Positions 24,908-34,229 of a DNA stretch of 64,000 nucleotides are shown piece by piece (position 1 is the stretch's first letter; every line of letters begins with the position of its first letter). The notes below the pieces were generated by a model. That model was given only the letters and a program-made list of their open reading frames with translations, was not told where the DNA came from and did no database searches. Both the position numbers and the translations under genes were made by a program. The stretch is from Pseudomonadota bacterium (lineage in GTDB: Bacteria; Desulfobacterota; Syntrophorhabdia; Syntrophorhabdales; Syntrophorhabdaceae). The stretch lies in assembly GCA_026388255.1 (NCBI GenBank), contig JAPLKC010000084.1, positions 26,419-90,418 on the forward strand, written 5' to 3'.

Positions 24908-25672
24908 ATGAGTATTCTCTTGAATAGCGGTGCCAGCCACATGTCCGTCACCACATTTGCTGATGGAAGCGAGATTCAGCTTCCTGAAAAGAGCCGTCAT
25001 GTATCAACAAGGGGACATGGGCATTATCTGATGATTGATCGAACCGATGATTTTTTTATCAAGCGTCCAACATCTTATCACTTTCAGGTTCTGAGCGTCG
25101 CCTTCCCTCGTTCATGGGGATTTTTGGGCCGCCTGATGCATCGCTTGTTTGGTGGGGCGAGGATTACCGCTATCCGGGACGCGTTGTACGAAGAAAGTAT
25201 TGATAACTTGCCGCAGCTGTGTAAACGATTTCCGGAATTAGCAAACACAAACACGATTGCTGAGTACCGTTACTTTCTTGCACTTTACAAACTCCAACAT
25301 GAGCGCTTGCGGGCACTGTTTGGGAAAGGTATCCCAGATGCTGCATTTGTACTTGTTGTTGGTAATCACAATAGCCGTTCAGACCCAGCGGTTGTACAGC
25401 AGGCTATTCATGGTCATTCACTGTGGGACATGGTTGACCACCAGTCCGCACTCCTGCTACCCCAATGGAAACACGTCCAACGACCGATAGCTGAACAACT
25501 GAGTAGTTACATTGAATCAGAGTTCATTGATTGTAACATTGACAACTTTTTCTTTTCAGAGGAGTCCAGTACGTTACATTACGTTGACTGCAAGCCAACA
25601 TTTGTGAGCACCAGACGGGTAAATGAGCACAATAAGAGAATTATGAAGGAATATCTGATTGCCCGTGTATAG
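24908..25672 (+). CDS. Uncharacterised protein, possible remote kinase-like fold
   Basis: A protein of ~254 aa with no signal or membrane segment that I cannot assign. Near the C-terminus the sequence IDCNIDNFFFSEES...LHYVDCKP resembles, in pattern only, the catalytic loop and metal-binding strand of protein-kinase-like enzymes (D-x-x-x-x-N ... V-D). Residues 95-125 are helical. I chose the ATG at 24908; a TTG at 24896 would add four residues. Neither has a ribosome binding site. It sits downstream of IS remnants in the accessory region. Function unknown. Confidence 0.6.
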   Translation: MSILLNSGASHMSVTTFADGSEIQLPEKSRHVSTRGHGHYLMIDRTDDFFIKRPTSYHFQVLSVAFPRSWGFLGRLMHRLFGGARITAIRDALYEESIDNLPQLCKRFPELANTNTIAEYRYFLALYKLQHERLRALFGKGIPDAAFVLVVGNHNSRSDPAVVQQAIHGHSLWDMVDHQSALLLPQWKHVQRPIAEQLSSYIESEFIDCNIDNFFFSEESSTLHYVDCKPTFVSTRRVNEHNKRIMKEYLIARV

Positions 25673-26030
25673 CATGCTGGCATTACGTCGGTCCGCAAAA
25701 GCCGGCCTGAACCAGGTGCAGCTTGGTCGTTACTCTCTTTTATACTACAATGTGAACTAACATAAATGATAAGTAGGAGGTGGCGTCAACAACCGGCAAT
25801 TTTAATTTTCCCAATGATACTTTCGTACATTACGAGGTGAAAGGCGCTACAAAAGCTTATCTGTCGTAAATCTCGATTACAATAAATAATCATTGGATTC
25901 ATCAAAATGCCCCTATGCTTGCTTTGTAGGTGAATCTAATAATTTTCATAAAACACATCCCGTTCTGAAATACTCGACGCAGGCGGAGCACAGGGTTGCC
26001 GGTATGCCCCGCAGAAAAATCGGAAACATC
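25673..26030. other. Gene-free stretch
   Basis: About 360 bp without a convincing gene. A GTAGGAGG near 25774 resembles a ribosome binding site but no open frame follows, so a decayed gene may have been here. No tRNA or repeat is visible. Confidence 0.4.
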
Positions 26031-26059
26031 TTGACACATTGTTTCTAAATACCTACAAT
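26031..26059 (+). promoter_or_regulatory. Sigma-70-type promoter upstream of the ParB-like gene
   Basis: TTGACA (26031-26036) and TACAAT (26054-26059) are separated by 17 bp, close to the ideal. The start codon of the ParB-like gene is 150 bp further on, with the AGTGAATAGTGA repeat cluster in the leader. Confidence 0.65.
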
Positions 26060-26080
26060 AAATAGCGACATCAAGGGGGA

Positions 26081-26190
26081 TTAAAGGCAGTGAATAGTGA
26101 AAAAGGCAGTGAATAGTGAATAGTAGATAGTGAACAGTGATTAAAGGCAGTAAACAGATTATGACTATCTACTGACGACTATTCACTGAA
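26081..26190. repeat. AGTGAATAGTGA repeat cluster, copy A (leader of the ParB-like gene)
   Basis: Repeated AAAGGCAGTGAATAGTGA units (26084 and 26103) run into degenerate copies. The inverse ACTATTCACTG at 26178-26188 can pair with CAGTGAATAGT at 26088-26098. The same motif occurs upstream of two other genes in the window. Confidence 0.75.
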
Positions 26191-26210
26191 ATAATAAGGG
26201 GGGGAACAAT

Positions 26211-27140
26211 ATGGTAACAAAGAAAACAACTGTAAATCCTGAATTTCTGTACATCTCCGTAGACAAGATTATAGTGTTGGAACAGGTGAGATCGAATATT
26301 AACATCGAAACAGATTCATTTAAATCACTCATCCAGTCTATCAAGGACAAAGGCATATTAGAGCCACTTATTGTAACCGGACAGGATGACGGAACATATC
26401 TACTTATCTGCGGGGAAAGGCGTCTTGTGGCAGCCCGGCAACTTGGATTTGAATCCGTACCAATAAGAGTTATTGAAGCAGGCAAAGAATTAGGTGATAC
26501 CATAGCCCTTCAACTTACAGAGAACCTCCAACGGGAGGACTTGAATCCCATAGATCAGGCTAAAGGAATACTCTCATTTATTCAGGCGAAACATTCTGAC
26601 AAGGGGTATGGTATGGAAGGGGTTATGAGTGAATTAGCAATGTACAATCGGAGGCCCGAAGACCTACCGGAGGAAATTGCTATCACTGTGATAGCAATTT
26701 CTGAAATCTCCGGAAAGTCAATAATGACGCTGCATCGCACGATTTCACTTTTAAAACTTTCTCCCGAGATTCAGGCCGAGATTCAGGCAGGAACACTCCC
26801 CGTTTCTCAGGGTTATCTCTTTGCTGCAAACCTTGATTGTCCCGATAGGATGAAGATATTCACCGACATTATAAAAACACCAGTGACCTATACAACTTTA
26901 GAGAGCAGACTCACAGCATATAAAAAAGTCAAACCTGACCCGAATAATACAAAGCCCAAATCAATGAAGAAACAGGTTAAAAGTCTTGTATCTATGAAGA
27001 CAACCTTTGAGACGGGCCTTGGAACTTATGTGAGGGAAGATATTGAAAAGTTTCTTTATGAACTACAGGTTTTCTGTGATTTTGTACAGCAACAGGCACC
27101 AATGGCTCCATACGGCAAGAAAAGACCGCCACAAGTGTGA
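26211..27140 (+). CDS. ParB/Spo0J-family protein (orphan)
   Basis: A 309-aa ParB-like protein. The N-terminal ParB/sulfiredoxin-fold domain has QVRSNI, the CTP-binding box GERRLVAARQLG (~70-81) and TENLQREDLNP (~105-115). A helix-turn-helix segment follows (about 160-200: EISGKSIMTLHRTISLLKLS). The C-terminal ~60 residues are not typical of chromosomal ParB. There is no parA gene next to it, so a plasmid- or element-derived regulator or nuclease-type ParB homologue is more likely than the chromosome-partitioning protein. The ATG has an AAGGGGGG site. Confidence 0.87.
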   Translation: MVTKKTTVNPEFLYISVDKIIVLEQVRSNINIETDSFKSLIQSIKDKGILEPLIVTGQDDGTYLLICGERRLVAARQLGFESVPIRVIEAGKELGDTIALQLTENLQREDLNPIDQAKGILSFIQAKHSDKGYGMEGVMSELAMYNRRPEDLPEEIAITVIAISEISGKSIMTLHRTISLLKLSPEIQAEIQAGTLPVSQGYLFAANLDCPDRMKIFTDIIKTPVTYTTLESRLTAYKKVKPDPNNTKPKSMKKQVKSLVSMKTTFETGLGTYVREDIEKFLYELQVFCDFVQQQAPMAPYGKKRPPQV

Positions 27141-27145
27141 GAGGG

Positions 27146-27222
27146 GCAGTGAATAATAGATAGCAAATAGAATGTCAAGGTTTGATCCAGAATTTGTTTT
27201 TGACTATTCACTATTCACTAAA
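27146..27222. repeat. AGTGAATAGTGA repeat cluster, copy B
   Basis: GGCAGTGAATAATAGATAGC on the left and GACTATTCACTATTCACTA on the right form an imperfect inverted pair between the ParB-like gene and the propeller protein gene. Confidence 0.65.
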
Positions 27223-27232
27223 TTCAGTTATA

Positions 27233-28384
27233 ATGTCGTTACGCCAAATAAACTCGACCATTGAGGTATCGAAATTGCTTAAGACCATTTGTTTAATTTA
27301 TTGGATCATCATTACAACCACGGTTCTTCTCCCCGGTGATGCCTTATTCGGGAAGGAAATGGAGATTGCCTTGTTTCGTTCGGGTAGCCAACGGCTCGGG
27401 GATTACCCGGCAAGAGGCGTTGGCGGGTCCATTGAATTAAACTGGAAGTTCAAAACAGAAGGAAAGGTCATTTCTTCTCCTGTTGTAAGCAATGGAACGA
27501 TATATTTAGGGAGCATGGATGATAATTTTTATGCCATAAACAGCGCAACCGGTCAGGAACGGTGGCGATTCAAGACCGGGGGCCGTGTCGCATCTTCGGC
27601 TGCCGTAGTGGACGGGATTGTCTATTTCGGAAGCCTTGATGGAAACCTTTACGCCGTGGAGAGTTCCACGGGACGTGAGATGTGGCATTTTAAGACAGCA
27701 GATTGGGTTGGCTCCTCTCCTTTAATAGCAGGGGAAGTGGCGTATTTCGGCAGCGCCGACGGCAACCTCTATGCTGTCGATATCAAGACCGGTCAGGAGA
27801 AGTGGCGATTCAAAGCAGAAAAGGAGGTCTACTCCTCTCCTTCCATATCTGGTGATATGGTCTACTTTGGTAGTAGAGGAGGATATTTTTATGCCGTTGA
27901 TATCAAAACCGGCCAGGAACGGTGGCGGTTCAAAACCCAATGGAAGGTCTATTCTACCCCTGCCATTGCAAGTGGAGCCGTTTTTTTCGGCAGCACCGAC
28001 GGGAATTTATATGCCCTCGATTTGGAGACAGGTAAGGAAAAGTGGAAATTTCAAACAAAAAATAAAGTCTATTCTTCCCCTGCTATAGCAAATGGTATGG
28101 TTTTTTTTGGCAGTAACGATAGGAGCTTTTACGCACTGGATTTGGAGACGGGTAAAGAAAAATGGAGGTTTAAGACAAAGAGCAAGGTCTATTCGTCCCC
28201 CGCTGTGTCAAAGGACATGGTCTATTTTGGCAGCAATGATGGAAATCTATACGTACTCAATATGGAGACAGGTAAGGAAAAGTCGAGATTCAAAACAGGG
28301 GGCTGGATTGTCTCTTCCCCTGCCATCGAAGAAGGAGTAGTCTACTTCGGAAGTCTTGATGGAAATCTCTATGCAATACGATGA
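27233..28384 (+). CDS. PQQ-type (BamB-like) beta-propeller protein, eight repeats
   Basis: A ~383-aa exported protein. Residues ~15-38 form a hydrophobic signal or anchor segment, and the rest consists of eight consecutive ~40-aa repeats of the PQQ/YncE type (KWRFKT...VYSSPAI...VYFGS.DGNLYALD..TGKE). Eight such blades would close one propeller. It lacks the lipobox and other features of BamB, so it is probably a periplasmic binding or scaffold protein rather than a quinoprotein enzyme. I chose the ATG at 27233; the frame is open to a TTG at 27182, but that part lies inside an intergenic repeat. Middle blades are very similar, suggesting recent expansion. Confidence 0.88.
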   Translation: MSLRQINSTIEVSKLLKTICLIYWIIITTTVLLPGDALFGKEMEIALFRSGSQRLGDYPARGVGGSIELNWKFKTEGKVISSPVVSNGTIYLGSMDDNFYAINSATGQERWRFKTGGRVASSAAVVDGIVYFGSLDGNLYAVESSTGREMWHFKTADWVGSSPLIAGEVAYFGSADGNLYAVDIKTGQEKWRFKAEKEVYSSPSISGDMVYFGSRGGYFYAVDIKTGQERWRFKTQWKVYSTPAIASGAVFFGSTDGNLYALDLETGKEKWKFQTKNKVYSSPAIANGMVFFGSNDRSFYALDLETGKEKWRFKTKSKVYSSPAVSKDMVYFGSNDGNLYVLNMETGKEKSRFKTGGWIVSSPAIEEGVVYFGSLDGNLYAIR

Positions 28385-28476
28385 TTGTTGGTCGATCCTG
28401 CCGCAACTGACTTCCCATATCTTATTCATCGACAACACACAAGATGCCCCGCCACAAGATCATGCCATTTGGCAAT

Positions 28477-29190
28477 TCATTGCATCAATACCAGCATGTC
28501 CCGAATGGCCTTATCCAGGCCTGTAAAAACCGCCCTGGCAATAATACTGTGGCCGATACTCAGTTCATCAATATCCCGTATTGCAACTATTTCCCTTACA
28601 TTATGATAGTGCAAGCCGTGTCCTGCATTTACGCCCAGTCCTAATTCTTTTCCTCTTCTTGCTGCATTTACTACCTTTTTTAGTTCCTTCTCCCGTATTG
28701 CTTCATTCTTAGCATCGCTGTAAGCGCCGGTATGTATCTCAATCATATCCGCCCCTATTTTATGAGCCTCCAGAATCTGTTCTTCTTCCGGATCTATAAA
28801 CAGGCTTACTTTTATTCCCTTTTCTTTTACGCCAGCGATAACAACTTTGAGTTTTTTGGAAAGACCCACCGCATCAAGTCCGCCTTCTGTCGTCAGCTCT
28901 TCCCTTTTCTCCGGAACAAGGGTTATCATATCCGGTTTTACCCCTCTTGCTATGCTTACCATTTCCGCAGTCGCAGCCATTTCAAGGTTCAGCTTTGTTT
29001 TCACTGTCTCTCTTAAAATAGTCAGATCCCTGTCTTTTATATGACGTCTGTCTTCACGCAAATGTATAATAATTCCTGAAGCGCCTGCCGTTTCCGCTAT
29101 GCCTGCTGCAAAGACAGGGTCCGGATAATTTGTTCCTCTTGCTTCCCGTAATGTTGCTACGTGATCGATATTCACCATCAGCTTTTGCAT
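28477..29190 (-). CDS. pdxJ: Pyridoxine 5'-phosphate synthase PdxJ
   Basis: A 237-aa TIM-barrel enzyme of normal length. It has the N-terminal signature VNIDHVATLREARGT, the HLREDRRHI motif and the C-terminal GHGLHYHNV. PdxJ condenses 1-deoxyxylulose-5-phosphate with 3-amino-1-hydroxyacetone-1-phosphate to pyridoxine 5'-phosphate in the DXP-dependent B6 pathway. It is the last gene of the ftsH-folP-cdaA-cdaR-pdxJ minus-strand block, 64 bp after cdaR. In related delta-type clusters glmM often lies before pdxJ and acpS after it; neither is here. Confidence 0.95.
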   Translation of the reverse strand: MQKLMVNIDHVATLREARGTNYPDPVFAAGIAETAGASGIIIHLREDRRHIKDRDLTILRETVKTKLNLEMAATAEMVSIARGVKPDMITLVPEKREELTTEGGLDAVGLSKKLKVVIAGVKEKGIKVSLFIDPEEEQILEAHKIGADMIEIHTGAYSDAKNEAIREKELKKVVNAARRGKELGLGVNAGHGLHYHNVREIVAIRDIDELSIGHSIIARAVFTGLDKAIRDMLVLMQ

Positions 29191-29254
29191 TTCACTCCTC
29201 CGAAAGATATCATTTTTGACTTATGGCCTGTACGGGGCGGTCTTTGCTCGCCTC

Positions 29255-29899
29255 TTAGTTTCTCCTGAGGATGACCTTTATTGTATCAGGCTTGATTTTC
29301 CTTATTATCAAATCTTTAGTATCCAGGGGAACGTCAATTGTTTCTTCTTCAGATATAAAGTTGCCATCAGTAGGAACAGTTTCAATAACATCAACGTTAT
29401 TCAGGGCGCCCCTGGAGCCTTCCGCGTTCGCATAATGTGGAGCCCACGATTTTATACTGTACATGCCCATCCATTTTTTTTCTAATTTTACAATAGTTTT
29501 CAATCTCTTTTCTATAGTCCCGTCAATTTCTACAACGACATAGTCCGGTTTGACCTCCTCAATTTGTATGCCTTTAGGTACACGGATGTTGTTTTTTTGC
29601 AGATCGTAGACATAGCGTCCCTCTTTTACGTTTGACAGGTCAAGCGATACCCCTACATCACGGGCACGAATATCTTTGAGTATAGATACCGGACCGTTTA
29701 GTGTAACAAGCACCTCTTCGGCGCCTATCTTGCTTACAATAAGATCCCTGCTCAATTTGTCGGCAGAAATCCTTACCGAGATGCTCATCCTTGATTCTCC
29801 CATATAGGAAACGGCAAGCCACAGCATTGAGGCGAGAACCAGAGAGAGCGCTTTGAGCTTGAAGTCCTTAAATATATATCCGGTTATGAAGTTCATCAT
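29255..29899 (-). CDS. cdaR: YbbR-domain protein, CdaR-like regulator of diadenylate cyclase
   Basis: A 214-aa protein with one N-terminal membrane anchor (about residues 14-32) and two YbbR-like repeats outside the membrane. A typical phrase is VLVTLNGPVSILKDI, followed by the VSLDLSNVKEGRYVYDL strand pattern. CdaR binds and modulates the membrane diadenylate cyclase CdaA. It starts ~60 bp after cdaA. Firmicute CdaR has up to four YbbR repeats, so this is the short form common in Proteobacteria-like groups. Confidence 0.87.
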   Translation of the reverse strand: MMNFITGYIFKDFKLKALSLVLASMLWLAVSYMGESRMSISVRISADKLSRDLIVSKIGAEEVLVTLNGPVSILKDIRARDVGVSLDLSNVKEGRYVYDLQKNNIRVPKGIQIEEVKPDYVVVEIDGTIEKRLKTIVKLEKKWMGMYSIKSWAPHYANAEGSRGALNNVDVIETVPTDGNFISEEETIDVPLDTKDLIIRKIKPDTIKVILRRN

Positions 29900-29958
29900 A
29901 GTCTTTTTTTCTGCACCATTGTCAACAGCCTGTCATATGCATCGTAAAAAAACGACAT

Positions 29959-30699
29959 TTATCCCAAAAATTCCTTCAGCATCTTCTTTAGGTCATCGCC
30001 GCTGATTTTTGTGAATATCTCACCTTTATGGGCATATGAAATCCAGCCCTTCTCTTCCGAAACCACTACAGCAACGGCATCCGTTATCTCTGTAATGCCG
30101 ATAGCAGCCCTGTGTCTTGTACCGAATGCCTTATCAAGATCATCCTTTAATGTCAATGGAAGGATACAGCTTGCAGCCCTGATCCTCCCCTCTCTGATTA
30201 TCAGCGCACCGTCATGGAGAGGCGCTGTTTGTTGAAAAATGCTCAATATCAGCTCTGTATTTACGCTTGCATCCATTTTTATGCCAACTTCCATGAATTC
30301 TTCAAGTCCGATCTCACGTTCAAGAACAATGAGCGCCCCCGTCTTCCTTTTGCCCATAATTATGCATGCATTGGAAAGCTCGTCGTAAAACATCGTCTCC
30401 TCGACATATGTAATCTTTTTAAAAAAAGGGCTTCTACCGAGGGCCAGAAGCATCCTCCGTATGTCGTTTTGAAATATCACTACAATAACAAGTATTATTG
30501 AACCTACAAAGTTGTTGAAAATCCATCCGAGAGTAAAAAGCTCAAGTTTTTTCGAGAAATAAAAGACAAAAAAGATCATAATAAAGCCTATAATGAGCTG
30601 TATTGCCCTTGTCCCTTTTATCAGCAGGAACATCCGGTAAAGAATAAAAGAAACTATTAAAATGTCTAAAAGATCCTGCCAACGAATGGTTGGTATCAT
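29959..30699 (-). CDS. cdaA: Membrane diadenylate cyclase CdaA
   Basis: A 246-aa protein with three N-terminal membrane helices (about 8-80) and a cytoplasmic DisA_N catalytic domain. The two catalytic motifs are intact: DGA in PLHDGALIIREG and RHR in GTRHRAAIG. The enzyme makes cyclic di-AMP from two ATP, a second messenger controlling potassium/osmolyte uptake and cell-wall homeostasis. Position next to cdaR is the classical arrangement; glmM, usually third, is missing here. Confidence 0.94.
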   Translation of the reverse strand: MIPTIRWQDLLDILIVSFILYRMFLLIKGTRAIQLIIGFIMIFFVFYFSKKLELFTLGWIFNNFVGSIILVIVVIFQNDIRRMLLALGRSPFFKKITYVEETMFYDELSNACIIMGKRKTGALIVLEREIGLEEFMEVGIKMDASVNTELILSIFQQTAPLHDGALIIREGRIRAASCILPLTLKDDLDKAFGTRHRAAIGITEITDAVAVVVSEEKGWISYAHKGEIFTKISGDDLKKMLKEFLG

Positions 30700-30750
30700 A
30701 ACTTTATATCCTTTAAACTGCCGGTGATAAAACAGTCAGCATCTTAACGG

Positions 30751-31453
30751 CTATGAATTCATTATAGCAGAAACAAGCTTCACAACCTTTTTTGCCTTCT
30801 TCACATCATGGACCCTGACAATATTTGCCCCGTTCCAGGCTGATATGGCAATGCTTGCAAGCGTGCCTTCAACCCTTTCCTGGAGCGGAGAATCCGTAAT
30901 GTGTCCGATGAAAGACTTCATTGATGTACCCATAAGGATCGGCCTTCCCAGTTCTTTGAAATCACCGAGTTGCCTGATGATTCTCAGATTATCTTCAACC
31001 CTTTTTCCGAAGCCGATGCCAGGGTCAAGTATGATGTGTTCTTCATTAACTCCATGCTTCCGGGCGAATGCCATCCTTTCAACAAAGAATGCCTTTATTT
31101 CAGATATGACATCTTCATATTGGGGATTTTGCTGCATATCCTTCGGCGTCCCTTTTATGTGCATGATAATCGCATACATGTTGAGTTCAGCCACAGTTGC
31201 CGCCATATCCGGATCAAACATGAATCCGCTTATGTCGTTTATGATAATCATCAACAGAAATAAGTTCCGAAAAAGGTCTTGTGGATTCTCCCCCAATATC
31301 TATAATATCCGCCCCGTCTTCAATCATTTGCAGGGCATATGTCATGGCATCTTCTATTGTGAAATATCTCCCCCCATCATAGAAGGAATCCGGGGTAATA
31401 TTCAAAATCCCCATTATGAGAGGACTTCCGTTACACTGTATCTCCCTGACCAT
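30751..31453 (-). pseudogene. folP: Dihydropteroate synthase, broken by internal out-of-frame deletion
   Basis: The N-terminal part (31453 down to ~31250) has MGILNITPDSFYDGGRYF and DIIDIGGESTRP. After FSELISVD the frame runs into a stop at 31214. The C-terminal part continues in another frame from IIINDISGFMFDPDM through MHIKGTPKDMQ, DPGIGFGK and the final RVHDVKKAKKVVKL, ending at 30751. Compared with E. coli FolP about 40 residues between GGESTRP and INDISG are missing, including most of the helix carrying the ISIDT loop. So both length and frame are wrong, which a single base-call error cannot explain. The 5' end overlaps ftsH by 23 bp. An assembly error remains possible. Confidence 0.82.
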
Positions 31454-33275
31454 GTATGCTTTCCTTGATTATTACGTCCAGTTCCTGTCCGTCAAGGGCT
31501 TCCTTTTCTAAAAGGTTGTTGGCAATGTTATTCAAGGCGACAATATTTTTAACAAGCATCCCCTTTGCCCTCTCATGACAATTGTTAATAATCCTCCTCA
31601 GCTCTTCGTCTATTTCCTGTGCAGTATTTTCACTGAAGTCTCTGTGACGGCCGATCTCTTTACCGAGAAAAATGTGCTCCTCTTCCTTCCCGTAACTTAA
31701 TGGTCCGAGCTTTTCACTCATACCCCATTCGCATACCATCTTTCTTGCTATCTTCGTTGCACGCTCTATGTCATTCCCTGCGCCTGTCGTAGAATGATTG
31801 AGAACAATCTCCTCCGCTACCCTTCCGCCAAGCAGGATCGTAATATTATCGAGCAGATATTCCTTTGAGTATGTATGCCTTTCGTCTATGGGCAACTGCT
31901 GTGTGAGACCCAGCGCTCTGCCCCTTGGAATAATCGTTACTTTGTGTATAGGATCTGAGTTCGGGATCATCTTTGCTACAAGGGCATGTCCAGCCTCATG
32001 AAATGCAGTGTTTCTCCTCTCCTGTAAAGGTATTATCATGCTTCTTCTTTCAACGCCCATGAGCACTTTATCTTTTGCATGTTCAAAATCATCCATTTCT
32101 ATGTCTTTCTTATTTTTCCGTGCAGCAACAAGGGCAGCTTCATTCACGAGATTTTCAAGGTCGGCCCCGGTAAAACCCGGTGTTCCCCTTGCGATAATGG
32201 AAAGGTCAACATTGGCGGCGAGTACAGTCTTCCGCGAATGCACTTTAAGGATCGCCTCTCTTCCCTTAACATCGGGGATGGATACGACAATCTGTCTGTC
32301 AAACCTTCCGGGCCTCAAAAGTGCGGGGTCAAGTACATCAGGTCTGTTTGTTGCAGACATTACGATTACCCCTTCATTCGATTCAAAACCATCCATCTCC
32401 ACAAGGAGCTGGTTCAATGTCTGCTCCCTTTCATCGTGTCCCCCGCCAAGACCAGCGCCCCTGTGTCTGCCGACTGCATCTATCTCATCAATGAATATGA
32501 TACAGGGTGCATTCTTTTTTCCTTGATTAAATAGATCGCGCACACGTGAGGCGCCAACGCCGACAAACATCTCGACAAAATCAGAACCGCTTATGCTGAA
32601 AAACGGCACATTTGCCTCTCCTGCTATTGCCCTTGCAAGGAGTGTCTTTCCGGTGCCGGGAGAGCCGACAAGCAACACACCTTTGGGGATCCGCCCGCCG
32701 AGTTTTGTAAATTTTTTAGGATCAACCAGAAATTCTATGATCTCCTGAAGTTCTTCCTTTGCTTCTTCTACCCCTGCAACATCCTGAAACGTTACCTTAT
32801 TTCCTTTATTTGTAAACAACCTTGCCTTGCTTTTGCCAAAGGCCATTGCCTTGCCGCCGCCGGCCTGCATCTGTCTCATAAAAAAGATCCAGACGCCTAT
32901 GAGCAGGAGCATGGGGAACCAGGATATTAATATATTCTGCCACATGCCTGATTCCTCATCCGGTTTTGCATTGATTTTGACGCTGTGTTGTCTCAGGATT
33001 TTTACAAGTTCAGGGTCATCAGGGGCATAACTTTTAAACTCTTTTCCATCCTTATAAGTACCGAGAATGTTCTTTCCCTGAATTGTCACGGAAATGATGT
33101 TGTTTGACTGGACAGCTTCTACAAAGTCACTGAAGATGACCGTATCGTAGGCCTTTTTTGGTTTATAATAGATATTAAAAATAAAAAGCCCCAGCAGCAC
33201 GATAAATAACCATATAAAAATATTTTTATTCACAGGATTCATGTTCACATTTTTCGACATGCATTTTTTTAACAT
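31431..33275 (-). CDS. ftsH: ATP-dependent zinc metalloprotease FtsH
   Basis: A 614-aa membrane AAA+ protease. Two membrane helices (about 18-35 and 115-133) flank a ~75-residue periplasmic domain. The AAA+ module has Walker A GSPGTGKT (204-211), Walker [11 protein letters not shown] and the arginine-finger region RPGRFDRQ. The zinc site HEAGH is at 426-430, with the third ligand Asp downstream. FtsH forms hexamers that degrade misfolded membrane proteins and short-lived regulators. The ATG at 33275 follows a GGGG site. It leads the folP-cdaA-cdaR-pdxJ block. Confidence 0.97.
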   Translation of the reverse strand: MLKKCMSKNVNMNPVNKNIFIWLFIVLLGLFIFNIYYKPKKAYDTVIFSDFVEAVQSNNIISVTIQGKNILGTYKDGKEFKSYAPDDPELVKILRQHSVKINAKPDEESGMWQNILISWFPMLLLIGVWIFFMRQMQAGGGKAMAFGKSKARLFTNKGNKVTFQDVAGVEEAKEELQEIIEFLVDPKKFTKLGGRIPKGVLLVGSPGTGKTLLARAIAGEANVPFFSISGSDFVEMFVGVGASRVRDLFNQGKKNAPCIIFIDEIDAVGRHRGAGLGGGHDEREQTLNQLLVEMDGFESNEGVIVMSATNRPDVLDPALLRPGRFDRQIVVSIPDVKGREAILKVHSRKTVLAANVDLSIIARGTPGFTGADLENLVNEAALVAARKNKKDIEMDDFEHAKDKVLMGVERRSMIIPLQERRNTAFHEAGHALVAKMIPNSDPIHKVTIIPRGRALGLTQQLPIDERHTYSKEYLLDNITILLGGRVAEEIVLNHSTTGAGNDIERATKIARKMVCEWGMSEKLGPLSYGKEEEHIFLGKEIGRHRDFSENTAQEIDEELRRIINNCHERAKGMLVKNIVALNNIANNLLEKEALDGQELDVIIKESIHGQGDTV

Positions 33276-33388
33276 AAAACCCCTATACTATCAATCAATT
33301 TAACGATTATTTGAGGGATAATGAAGTTTTGCTTGACTTAAACAGCTTAATATATTAATTTAGACAAATTCTTTGCAGGATAATAACT

Positions 33389-33835
33389 ATGAAAACATTT
33401 TTTCCAAAAACTGATGAGATTTTAAGAAACTGGTATCTGGTAAATGCAGAAGACCTTACTTTGGGCAGACTTGCAGTAAAGCTGGCAACAATCCTCAGAG
33501 GGAAAGACAAACCAAACTTTACTCCGCACACGGACACAGGCGATTTTATCGTTGTCATAAATGCAGAAAAAGTCAAGCTCACAGGGAATAAGTTGTCTCA
33601 AAAAATGTACGCAAGACACAGCGGTTACCCGGGTGGTTTGAAGGTTGTAAATGCAAGGACAATGCTGAGCAAGAAGCCTGAAGATGTTATAACCCTGGCC
33701 GTAAAAGGCATGCTCCCGAAAAACATTCTCGGAAGACAGATGCTGAAAAAGCTGAAGGTTTACAAGGGTAATGTGCATCCCCACAAAGCTCAGATGCCAA
33801 AGGAATTAGAATTAAAGGAGGTAAAAGGTGCCTGA
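33389..33835 (+). CDS. rplM: 50S ribosomal protein L13
   Basis: A 148-aa protein of normal L13 length. It has the N-terminal [16 protein letters not shown] and the conserved [13 protein letters not shown] and [13 protein letters not shown] motifs. L13 is an early assembly protein of the 50S subunit. It overlaps rpsI by 8 bp, the standard rplM-rpsI pair. It is divergent from ftsH, with a 113-bp intergenic region holding a TTGACT element at 33331-33336. Confidence 0.97.
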   Translation: MKTFFPKTDEILRNWYLVNAEDLTLGRLAVKLATILRGKDKPNFTPHTDTGDFIVVINAEKVKLTGNKLSQKMYARHSGYPGGLKVVNARTMLSKKPEDVITLAVKGMLPKNILGRQMLKKLKVYKGNVHPHKAQMPKELELKEVKGA

Positions 33836-34220
33836 AAAAAGGTACTACGCTACCGGCAAAAGAAAGACCGCTGTTGCAAGAGTGTGGTTGAAACAAGGTG
33901 CAGGCAACTTTATCATAAACGGGAGAACAATTGATAACTATTTTCCCGTTGAAGGTCTGAGGATCATGGTAAATAAACCATTGGTGATAACAGGCCATAT
34001 CGGGAAATTCGATGTTGTTGCAAATATATACGGCGGAGGTATCCCTGCTCAGGCTTGGGCTTTAGGCCATGGAATTGCAAAGGCCTTGCTGGAATTCAAC
34101 AGCAATCTTAGAGCGACCCTGAAGAAACAGGGGCTCATCACAAGAGACCCAAGGGCAAAAGAGAGAAAGAAGTACGGTAAAAAGGCAGCAAGGGCAAGCT
34201 TCCAATTCTCGAAGAGATAA
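33828..34220 (+). CDS. rpsI: 30S ribosomal protein S9
   Basis: A 130-aa S9 with the N-terminal [13 protein letters not shown] signature, [19 protein letters not shown] in the middle and the basic C-terminal tail [17 protein letters not shown], whose last residues reach the ribosomal P site. Start overlaps rplM by 8 bp within an AAAGGAGG site. The ArgC gene follows 9 bp later. Confidence 0.97.
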   Translation: MPEKRYYATGKRKTAVARVWLKQGAGNFIINGRTIDNYFPVEGLRIMVNKPLVITGHIGKFDVVANIYGGGIPAQAWALGHGIAKALLEFNSNLRATLKKQGLITRDPRAKERKKYGKKAARASFQFSKR

Positions 34221-34229
34221 TAATCTTCC

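Noticed and set aside
31214..31296. Programmed frameshift in folP
   Set aside because: Besides the change of frame about 40 conserved residues are missing, which frameshifting cannot explain.
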